Source: Incurvaria masculella
Lineage: Eukaryota > Arthropoda > Insecta > Lepidoptera > Incurvariidae
Direction of reading: 5' to 3'
Length of the DNA stretch: 64,000 nt
Assembly (NCBI GenBank): GCA_946894095.1
Contig: OX335660.1
Span: forward strand, 10,359,001 to 10,423,000
Part shown: positions 11,301 through 23,300 of the stretch, piece by piece
Layout: every line of letters begins with the position of its first letter
How positions within the stretch are numbered: position 1 is the first letter of the stretch
The notes under the pieces: model-generated
Told to the model about the DNA's origin: nothing
The model's database searches: none
The model's input: only the letters and a program-made list of their open reading frames with translations
Position numbers and translations under genes: made by a program

Positions 11301-14300
11301 AAGCTTCATTCTATGTCTGTATATTTTGATTTTTTGTAAATATCTGTATTTTTATGTAAAAAATATTCGAAAAGTAACGTAACTCCTTTTTACCTATGTT
11401 TATTAGCCAATTAGCCAATATAAATTTAAGAGACATTGACGAATCCGAATGAGTAACATCTAATGAAGGATATAAAAAACTGAAACTAAAGCTTGAGGTT
11501 GAAACCGCATCATATTTATTTTATTTACGTTCATAACTACCATTTCTCACGGCACGACACCCTCGATTTCAGGAAGAAGAAGCTCATAGATATCTGGCAG
11601 AAGACGCGCGACACCGGCCGCAGCGGCGCCAGCCTCATCGCGCACAGCCGCGTCAGCGCGTTCCGCTTCCCCGACACTGATCAGGTGTTCCTCACCTGCA
11701 ACGTCGAGGTGAGACCCCAAACCTACTCCGGGAATCGTTGCAGCAAGGGTGCGACCCCAAACCCACGGCGGGAATCGTTGCAGCAGGGGTGAGACCCCAA
11801 ACCCACTCCGGGTATCGTTGCAGCAAGAGTGAGACCCAAAACTCACTCCGGGAATCGTTGCATCAAAGGCATAGATAAATGATACTAGGGAAAGATTGCT
11901 AACTTCATAAAAGTTTTGAATAGGGATCATAAAATTCAACAGATGGCGTTGCAATTCACATTTCAGAATACATTAAATACAAACTAATGAATATCAATAA
12001 TATATTTTTTTTACAATGACATTACTTAATTTATAGTTAAAATGTAACTTTTTCATCATGCCTACCTAAGCAACATTTGGAATTAAGCTTAGTTTAATAA
12101 CGGTGTAGTTCTGGCAGTGACGAGGGATGGCGCTGTTAGAAATGTCATAATACCAGTGAAAATAAGAAGTATTCATTGCATGTGATATTAGCCTTCATGT
12201 CTATGACAGGCCCGAATTCGCTTAAAATCATAAGGCATGGACCCAGCCCAGGGGTGTCATTGCCCCAATGACTATGAAACTAATATACTATGTGTAGAAC
12301 GTACCATTCGATGGGAACCCACTAACAGTGCCGATGGTCGGGACGTGAGTAGCGCTGGCCAGCGAACTGCTTACAAATTAGCTCACTTCAACGACATGTA
12401 AAAACACGTAAGAGCTGCACAGGCTACCACTTATTGCAACGAATTGAACATTTTCACCTATCACGGTTCATGAGAAGGAATAAAATTTTATTATAATTAT
12501 TTTAAATAGTAATAACTGAGGACCCGGCTACGCTCGGACTTTCACAGGGGCTGCGATGATTTCGATGTTGAGGCTGCCTCAGATTTGGATACCACGTAAA
12601 ACTAGAACTCCCTTTTCTTACTCAATAGGTGATAGGGCATTGAAGCGAAGCCGCAATGAAAACTTTCCGTGTTTTCTGTCCATTTCGATGTAGCAGTGCA
12701 CATGCTTTAAAAATCTTTGAAAAATATACCCCATTGAACAATGCTGAATTAAATCACCATTCTTCTATAGGCAAGAAAACCGGTGTAAATTTTAATGCAA
12801 TATCTACCAGGTCATACAATCCCCAGAACGCAATTCTATTTTTGCACATTTAGATAAATTTTACGTTTTTTCGTAAAACGTTTTTTTATCGCAGGGAACT
12901 AAATATTGAATAATATAATATATATAAAATAATAAATAAAATTCAAACCACGATCACACTTTGCTATATTGCCAGCTCACAACTTCTCGCCTCCGGTTTT
13001 ATTTTGGTCATAGATGTACGATGTCAAACACATTATTTCCATTGATATAATAGATGGGAATGTTTAGATGTTTATAATTCCATCACACCATATGGGCTCA
13101 ACCGATCTTACGGGGTACATTGGAGGTACATTGTCGTGTACTGGCCTTTTACTGGCTTTTTGCCCCTATGGGCTACTTTTTATCCAGGCAATAGTGCAGC
13201 TCGAGTTTAGTCCAAACCAACATTGACCCTTGTGGAGCCGGGTACCAAAGCTAGTACAATATAAGATCTCTGCCCATTTCCTCCATCTTGCGACATATGT
13301 GGCAAGTATATTACTGGACTTTCGACGTTTTGTCGAGCGTCAATCTATCGAATAATAATAATAACAATAGCATTAAATACACATTATATTATTTACTACA
13401 GGCTTGCCCACAAATGGGGTAAGACAATTAAATATTTGAGGATGACACTGATCTCTGGCCACTTTTTAAATATATGTATACTGCATAATGGTTGAAATTT
13501 ATGGGACAAAAAAAATAAACAACCGATTTCTTTTACAGATATGCACCGGTGACTGCGAAGCAAAGTGCAATGACCAGACAGTAGAAGGATCAACTGTCAG
13601 TTCACAATGCTATCCAGGCTCAACGGATAAAAGATGTCAGACGGAACCACCATTTTCACAAATCAAATGTTACCCTGGCTCCAACGATCCAAGGTGTTAT
13701 CAAACTGAAGGTCCAAATTGCTACCCAGGATCAAATAATCCAAACTGTCCCCAAACTGGATCAACCAGCAATCCGAACAAACCTTCACCCAACTGCTACC
13801 CCGGATCTTCCGATCCGAGGTGCCCTGGACCCACAACTCCAGCACAACCCAACTGCTATCCGGGATCCTCTGACCCTAGGTGTCCAAAGCCAACTACACC
13901 TACTTCAGAAAAATGTTACCCAGGTTCGCCGGACCCAAGATGTTTTCAAGTTGTCCCATCAACTAAAACTCCACCTACATATCTCCCACCTTCAACACAA
14001 CCACCAAAATGCTATCCCGGATCTTTTGATCCAAGGTGTCCTCAACCTACCACCCCTGCACAACCAAACTGTTACCCAGGCTCAACTGATCCGAGATGTC
14101 CTAATCCAACGACCCAGGCTCCACCAAACTGTTACCCCGGATCTTCTGACCCGAGGTGCCCTAGACCCACAACTCCAGAACCATTAAACTGCTACCCAGG
14201 ATCTTCAGACCCAAGGTGTCCTGCACCTTCTACTCCTGCACCGCCAAACTGTTACCCAGGATCCAGTGATCCCAGATGTCCCAAACCAACAACTCCTGCA

Positions 14301-17300
14301 CCACCGAACTGCTACCCCGGATCCCTTGACCCAAGGTGCCCTAAGCCAACTACACCTGCTCCCGTAAAATGCTATCCAGGTTCACCAGACCCTAGGTGTC
14401 CACAAATTGTCCCTTCAACCATAACTCCCCCAACATACCTGCCACCTTCGACAAAACAACCTCAATGTTATCCTGGATCTTCTGACCCAAGGTGCCCTAG
14501 GCCCACAACTCCTGCACCACCTAGCTGTTATCCAGGATCTACTGATCCAAGATGTCCCAAGCCAACAACTCCCGCCCCACTTAAGTGCTATCCCGGATCG
14601 TCTGATCCGAGGTGTCCAAGACCCACTACTCCAGCACCACCGAATTGCTACCAAGGATCGACTGATCCCAGATGTCCCAAGCCAACCACACCATCTGCAC
14701 CAAACTGTTACCCCGGATCTTCTGATCCCAGATGTCCCAAACCAACAACTCCCTCACCTCCCAACTGTTATCCAGGATCAACTGATTACAGATGTCCTAA
14801 ACCAACAACTCCCGCCCCACTGAAATGCTATCCCGGATCCTCTGACCCAAGGTGTCCTAGACCCACTACTCCAGCACCACCTAACTGTTACCCAGGATCA
14901 ACTGATGCAAGATGCCCCAAGCCAACCACTCCCGCCCCACTCAAGTGCTACCCCGGATCGTCTGATCCGAGGTGTCCAAGACCCACTACTCCAGCATCAC
15001 CAAATTGCTACCAAGGATCGACTGATCCCAGATGTCCCAAGCCAACCACGCCGTCTGCACCAAACTGTTACCCCGGATCTTCTGATCCCAGATGTCCTAA
15101 ACCAACAACTCCCTCACCTCCTAACTGTTATCCAGGATCAAATGATTACAGATGTCCTAAACCAACGACTCCCACCATACCCAACTGCTACCCTGGATCT
15201 TCTGACCCAAGGTGTCCACAACCAACAACACCTGCACCACCTAACTGTTACCAAGGATCGACAGATCCCAGATGTCCAAAGCCAACCACTCCCGCTGCAG
15301 TTGTATGCTACCCAGGTTCACCGGACCCAAGGTGTCCACAAGTTGTCCCTTCAACTAAAACACCACCTACGTACCTGCCGCCGTCTACACAACAACCCAG
15401 ATGTTATCCCGGATCATCTGACCCAAGGTGCCCTCGACCAACAACTCCTTCGTCACCTGAATGCTATCCAGGATCTTCTGATCTAAGATGTCCCAGGCCG
15501 ACTACTCCAACTCCTCCCAAATGTTACCCGGGATCTTCGGATCCCAGATGTCCCAAACCAACAACTCCCGCACCTCCAAACTGTTATCCAGGATCAACTG
15601 ATCCTAGATGTCCTAAGCCAACAACTCCCGCTCCACCAAACTGCTACCCTGGATCTTCTGACCCGAGGTGCCCTAAGCCCACAACACCTGCACCACCAAA
15701 ATGTTACCCGGGCTCTTCTGACCCGAGATGTCCACGACCAACAACACCTGCACCACCTAACTGTTACCCGGGCTCTTCCGATCCAAGGTGTCCCAAACCT
15801 ACTTCTCCGGCACCTCCAAACTGTTACCCAGGATCAACTGATCCCAGATGTCCTAAGCCTACTACTCCCGCCCCACCAAACTGCTACCCTGGATCTTTTG
15901 ACCCGAGGTGCCCTAAGTCCACAACACCTGCAAGTCCAAACTGTTACCCGGGCTCTTCTGATCTGAGGTGCCCACGACCAACGACACCTGCACCACCAAA
16001 TTGTTATCTAGGATCAACTGATCCCCGATGTCCTAAGCCAACAACTCCCGCCCCACCGAACTGCTACCCTGGATCGTCTGACCCGAGGTGCCCAAAACCC
16101 ACTACACCCGCACCACCTAACTGTTATCGAGGCTCATCCGATCCAAGATGTCCCAAGCCTACTACTCCGGCACCACCAAACTGTTATATAGGTTCATCTG
16201 ATCCCAGATGTCCAAGGCCCACAACACCGCAGCCACCAAATTGTTATCCAGGATCAACGGATCCCAGATGTCCTAAGCCAACAACGCCCGCTCCACCAAA
16301 CTGCTACCCTGGATCTTCTGACCCGAGGTGCCCTAAGCCCACAACACCTGCACCACCCAACTGTTACCCGGGCTCTTCCGATCCGAGGTGCCCAAGGCCC
16401 ACTACTCCGGCACCACCAAAATGTTATCCAGGATCAACTGATCCCAGATGTCCTAAGCCAACAACACCAGCTATAGTTAAGTGTTATCCAGGTTCACCCG
16501 ATCCGAGGTGTCCGCAGGTAGTCCCTTCAACGAAGACACCACCGACGTACCTGCCACCGGTTACACAGCAGCCAAAGTGCTATCCTGGATCTTCTGACCC
16601 GAGGTGCCCTAAGCCAACAACACCTGCACCGCCAAACTGTTACCCGGGCTCTTCCGATCCGAGGTGCCCAAGGCCCACTACTCCGGCACCACCAAAATGT
16701 TATCCAGGATCAACTGATCCCAGATGTCCTAAGCCAACAACTCCTGCTCCACCAAACTGCTACCCTGGATCTTCTGACCCGAGGTGTCCTAAACCCACAA
16801 CACCTGCACCACCAAACTGTTACCCGGGCTCTTCTGACCCGAGGTGTCCACGACCAACAACACCTGAACCACCTAACTGTTACCCGGGCTCTTCCGATCC
16901 AAGGTGTCCCAAGCCTACTTCTCCGGCACCTCCAAACTGTTACCCAGGATCAACTGATCCCAGATGTCCTAAGCCTACTACTCCCGCTCCACCAAACTGC
17001 TACCCTGGATCTTTTGACCCGAGGTGCCCTAAATCCACAACACCTGCAAGTCCAAACTGTTACCCGGGCTCTTCTGATCTGAGGTGCCCACGACCAACGA
17101 CACCTGCACCACCAAAATGTTATCCAGGATCAACTGATCCCAGATGTCCTAAGCCAACAACACCAGCTACAGTTAAGTGTTATCCAGGTTCACCCGATCC
17201 GAGGTGTCCGCAGGTAGTCCCTTCAACGAAGACACCACCGACGTACCTGCCACCGGTTACACAGCAGCCAAAGTGCTATCCTGGATCTTCTGACCCGAGG

Positions 17301-20300
17301 TGTCCTAAACCCACAACACCTGCACCACCAAACTGTTACCCGGGCTCTTCCGATCCGAGGTGCCCAAGGCCCACTACTCCGGCACCACCAAAATGTTATC
17401 CAGGATCAACTGATCCCAGATGTCCTAAGCCAACAACTCCTGCTCCACCAAACTGCTACCCTGGATCTTCTGACCCGAGGTGTCCTAAACCCACAACACC
17501 TGCACCACCAAACTGTTACCCGGGCTCTTCTGACCCGAGGTGTCCACGACCAACAACACCTGCACCACCTAATTGTTACCCGGGCTCTTCCGATCCAAGG
17601 TGTCCCAAGCCTACTTCTCCGGCACCTCCAAACTGTTACCCAGGATCAACTGATCCCAGATGTCCTAAGCCTACTACTCCCGCCCTACCAAACTGCTACC
17701 CTGGATCTTTTGACCCGAGGTGCCCTAAATCCACAACACCTGCAAGTCCAAACTGTTACCCGGGCTCTTCTGATCTGAGGTGCCCACGACCAACGACACC
17801 TGCACCACCAAATTGTTATCTAGGATCAACTGATCCCCGATGTCCTAAGCCAACAACTCCCGCCCCACCGAACTGCTACCCTGGATCGTCTGACCCGAGG
17901 TGCCCAAAACCCACTACACCCGCACCACCTAACTGTTATCGAGGCTCATCCGATCCAAGATGTCCCAAGCCTACTACTCCGGCACCACCAAACTGTTATA
18001 TAGGTTCATCTGATCCCAGATGTCCTAAGCCAACAACGCCCGCTCCACCAAACTGCTACCCTGGATCTTCTGACCCGAGGTGCCCTAAGCCCACAACACC
18101 TGCACCACCCAACTGTTACCCGGGCTCTTCCGATCCGAGGTGCCCAAGGCCCACTACTCCGGCACCACCAAAATGTTATCCAGGATCAACTGATCCCAGA
18201 TGTCCTAAGCCAACAACACCAGCTACAGTTAAGTGTTATCCAGGTTCACCCGATCCGAGGTGTCCGCAGGTAGTCCCTTCAACGAAGACACCACCGACGT
18301 ACCTGCCACCGGTTACACAGCAGCCAAAGTGCTATCCTGGATCTTCTGACCCGAGGTGTCCTAAACCCACAACACCTGCACCACCTAACTGTTACCCGGG
18401 CTCTTCCGATCCAAGGTGTCCAAAGCCTACTTCTCCGGCTCCACCAAAATGTTATCCAGGATCAACTGATCCCAGATGTCCTAAGCCAACAACTCCTGCT
18501 CCACCAAACTGCTACCCTGGATCTTCTGACCCGAGGTGTCCTAAACCCACAACACCTGCACCACCAAACTGTTACCCGGGCTCTTCGGACCCGAGGTGTC
18601 CACGACCAACAACACCTGCACTACCTAATTGCTATCCGGGCTCTTCCGATCGAAGGTGTCCCAAGCCTACTTCTCCGGCACCACCAAACTGTTATCCAGG
18701 ATCGACTGATCCCAGATGCCCGAAGCCAACAACTCCTGCGCCAGCAAACTGCTACCCTGGATCTTCTGATCCGAGGTGTCCTAAACCCACAACACGTGCA
18801 CCGCCCAACTGTTACCCAGGCTCTTCTGACTCGAGGTGCCCACGACCAACAACTCCTGCACCACCTAACTGTTACCCGGGCTCTTCCGATCCAAGATGTC
18901 CTAAGCCGACAACTCCGGCCCCACCAAACTGCTACTTCGGATCTTCGGACCCTAGGTGTCCTAAGCCATCAACGCCAGCTACAGTTAAGTGTTATCCTGG
19001 TTCACCCGACCCGAGGTGTCCGCAGGTAGTCCCTTCGACGAAGACACCACCGACGTACCTGCCACCGGTTACACAGGAGCCAAAGTGCTATCCTGGCTCT
19101 TCTGACCCTAGGTGCCCTAAGCCAACTACACCTGCTCCACCAAACTGTTACCCGGGCTCTTCTGACCCGAGGTGTCCACGACCAACAACTCCTGCACCAC
19201 CTAACTGTTACCCGGGCTCTTCTGACCCGAGGTGTCCACGACCAACAACACCTGCACCACCTAACTGTTACCCGGGCTCTTCTGACCCGAGGTGTCCACG
19301 ACCAACAACACCTGCACCACCCAACTGTTACCCTGGCTCTTCCGACCCAAGATGTCCCAAGCCTACTTCTCCGGCTCCACCAAAATGTTATCCAGGATCA
19401 ACTGATCCCAGATGTCCTAAGCCAACAACACCGGCTACAGTTAACTGTTATCCAGGTTCACCCGATCAGAGGTGTCCGCAGGTAGTCCCTTCGACGAAGA
19501 CACCACCGACGTACCTGCCACCGGTCACACAGCAGCCAAAGTGCTATCCTGGATCTTCTGACCCTAGGTGCCCACGACCAACAACACCTGCACCACCAAA
19601 CTGTTACCCGGGCTCTTCTGACCCGAGGTGTCCACGACCAACAACACCTACACCACCTAACTGCTACCCGGGCTCTTCTGATCCCAGATGTCCCAAACCA
19701 ACAACTCCCTCACCTCCTAACTGTTATCCAGGATCAACTGATTACAGATGTCCTAAGCCAACAACTCCTGCGCCTCCAAACTGCTACCCTGGATCTTCTG
19801 ACCCGAGGTGCCCTAAGCCCACAACACCTGCACCACCAAACTGTTATCCGGGCTCTTCTGACCCCAGGTGCCCGCGACCAACAACACCTAGACCACCTAA
19901 CTGCTACCCGGGCTCTTCTGATCCCAGATGTCCCAAACCAACAACTCCCTCACCTCCTAACTGTTATCCAGGATCAACTGATTACAGATGTCCTAAGCCA
20001 ACAACACCTGCGCCACCAACCTGCTACCCTGGATCTTCTGACCCAAGGTGTCCTAAACCCACAACACCTGCACCACCCAACTGTTACCCGGGCTCTTCCG
20101 ATCCAAGGTGTCCCAAGCCTACTTCTCCGGCTCCACCAAAATGTTACCCAGGATCAACTGATCCCAGATGTCCTAAGCCGACCACTCCAGCCCCCCCAAA
20201 CTGCTACTTCGGATCCTCGGACCCAAGGTGTCCTAAGCCAACAACACAAGCTTCAGTTAAGTGTTATCCAGGTTCAACCGATACAAGGTGTCCGCAGGTT

Positions 20301-23300
20301 GTCCCTTCGACGAAGACACCACCGACGTACCTGCCTCCGGTTACACAGCAGCCAAAGTGCTATCCTGGATCTTCTGACCCAAGGTGCCCTAAGCCAACAA
20401 CACCTGCACCGCCAAACTGTTACCCGGGCTCTTTTGACCCGAGGTGTCCACGACCAACAACACCTTCACCACCTAACTGTTACCCGGGCTCTTCCGATCC
20501 AAGGTGTCCCAAGCCTACTTCTCCGGCACCACCAAACTGTTATCCAGGATCAACTGATCCCAGATGTCCTAAGCCAACAACTCCTGCTCCACCAAACTGC
20601 TACCCTGGATCTTCTGATCCGAGGTGTCCCAAGCCTACTTCTCCGGCACCACCAAAGTGTTATCCAGGATCAACAGATCCCAGATGTCCTAAGCCAACAA
20701 CACCTGCACCACCTAACTGTTACCCGGGCTCTTCCGATCCAAGATGTCCCAAGCCTACTTCTCCGGCTCCACCAAAATGTTATCCAGGATCAACTGATCC
20801 CAGATGTCCTAAGCCGACAACTCCAGCCCCACCAAACTGCTACTTCGGATCTTCGGACCCTAGGTGTCCTAAGCCAACAACACCAGCTACAGTTAAGTGT
20901 TATCCAGGTTCACCCGATCCGAGGTGTCCGCAAGTTGTCCCTTCCACGAAGACACCACCGACTTACCTGCCACCGGTTACACAGCAGCCAAAGTGCTATC
21001 CTGGATCTTCTGACCCGAGGTGCCCTAAGCCAACAACACCTGCACCGCCAAACTGTTACCCGGGCTCTTCTGACCCGAGGTGTCCACGACCAACAACACC
21101 TGCACCACCGAACTGTTACCCGGGCTCTTCCGATCCAAGGTGTCCCAAGCCTACTTCTCCGGCACCACCAAACTGTTATCCAGGATCAACTGATCCCAGA
21201 TGTCCTAAGCCAACAACTCCTGCGCCACCAAACTGCTACCTTGGATCTTCTGACCCGAGGTGTCCCAAACCCACAACACCTGCACCACCCAACTGTTACC
21301 CGGGCTCTTCCGATCTAAGGTGTCCCAAACCTACTTCTCCGGCACGACCAAACTGTTATCTAGGATCAACTGATCCCAGATGTCCTAAGCCAACAACTCC
21401 TGCGCCACCAAACTGCTACCTTGGATCTTCTGACCCGAGGTGTCCCAAACCCACAACACCTGCACCACCCAACTGTTACCCGGGCTCTTCCGATCCAAGG
21501 TGTCCCAAGCCTACTTCTCCGGCTCCACCAAAATGTTATCCAGGATCAACTGATCTCAGATGTCCTAAGCCGACAACTCCAGCCCCACTAAACTGTTACT
21601 TCGGATCTTCGGACCCTAGGTGTCCTAAGCCAACAACACCAGCTACAATTAAGTGTTATCCTGGTTCACCCGATCAGAGGTGTCCGCAGGTAGTCCCTTC
21701 GACGAAGACACCACCGACCTACCTGCCACCGGTCACACAGCAACCAAAATGCTATCCTGGATCTTCTGACCCTAGATGCCCTAAGCCAACAACACCTGCA
21801 CCACCCAACTGTTATCCGGGCTCTTCTGACCCAAGGTGCCCACGACCAACAACACCTGCACCTCCAAACTGTTATCCAGGATCAACTGATTCCAGATGTC
21901 CTAAGCCAACAACTCCCGCTCCACCAAACTGCTACCCTGGATCGTCTGACCCCAGGTGCCCTAAGCCAACAACTCCCACCCAACCAAAATGCTACCCGGG
22001 CTCTTCTGACCCGAGGTGCCCGCGACCAACAACACCTGCACCACCTAACTGCTACCCGGGCTCTTCCGATCCAAGGTGTCCCAAGCCTACTTCTCCGGCA
22101 CCACCAAACTGTTATCCAGGATCATCTGATCTCAGATGTCCTAAACCAACAACACCAGCTACAGTTAAGTGTTATCCAGGTTCCCCCGATCCGAGGTGCC
22201 CGCAGGTAGTCCCTTCGACGAAGACACCACCGACGTACCTGCCACCGGTAACACAGCAGCCAAAGTGCTATCCTGGATCTTCTGACCCGAGGTGCCCTAA
22301 GCCAACAACACCTGCACTACCAAACTGTTACCCGGGCTCTGCTGACCCAAGGTGTCCAAGACCAACAACACCTGCACCGCCTAATTGTTACCCTGGTTCC
22401 TCAGACCCTAGGTGTCCTCAACGCACAACACCTGCACCACCCAAGTGTTACCCGGGCTCTTCTGATTCAAGGTGTCCTAGGCCCACTACGCCGGCGCCTC
22501 CTAATTGTTATCCTGGATCTACTGATTACAGATGTCCTAAGCCAACAACTCCCGCACCTCCCAGTTGTTACCCGGGATCTTCTGACCCGAGGTGCCCTAA
22601 ACCCACTACACCTGCACCCCCCAACTGTTACCCTGGATCTTCTGACCCGAGGTGCCCTAAACCCACTACTCAAGCACAACCAAACTGTTACCCTGGGTCT
22701 TCTGACCCGAGATGTCCAAAGCCAACAACAATTGCATCGCCAAAATGTTACACTGGATCTACAGACCCACGGTGCCCCCAACCCTCTACACCATGCTACC
22801 CTGGATCCAATAACCCGAACTGTCCAAACTTTGCGCCGTCGAGTACCAATCCTCCTTCAACTTATTTGCCGCCGTTCCCAGCCGACAATGAAGTCAAACC
22901 ATTGAGAAGTGGAAGAGTCACCGCCAAGGACATTGATTACTACGACGAATCACAGATTTCACGTGAGTATCCCCAAGCATAGATTTATTTTGAACAAAAA
23001 TGTTCTTTTGCACCTGCATATATTGTAAAAAAAAAACATAAGCTGAACAGCTGTCCCGTACAGTAAGAATACAATCTTCTCGCGTTCAGTCGGTTCTGCG
23101 GCATCCAATTCAGCACCAAATAAGATTAAAAAAGATGACTCACAGTTACCCCAGTTCGAATTCTTGCCCTTTGCGGTGGAAACTTTAGGTCAAACGAAAC
23201 TTTGAAATTTGCATACTGTCTTGGCAAACCGTTGACGGAGGCTTCAGGTGACTTACGCTCAAAATGTTTCTTTATTCACCGCATTAGCAGATCAAAAGGG

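Noticed and set aside
13488..13538. ATG at 13488 as start of the giant repeat protein
   Set aside because: It lies in intron 6, upstream of a good acceptor at 13538. Phase and ZP-domain continuity require splicing from exon 6.
20299..21318. Long plus-strand frame rich in Gln/Leu/His over the repeat array (also 13951, 14905, 18796 and the minus frames 14415, 22467)
   Set aside because: These are shadow frames produced by the 60-bp period of the true CYPGS frame; they have no start context or independent signal.
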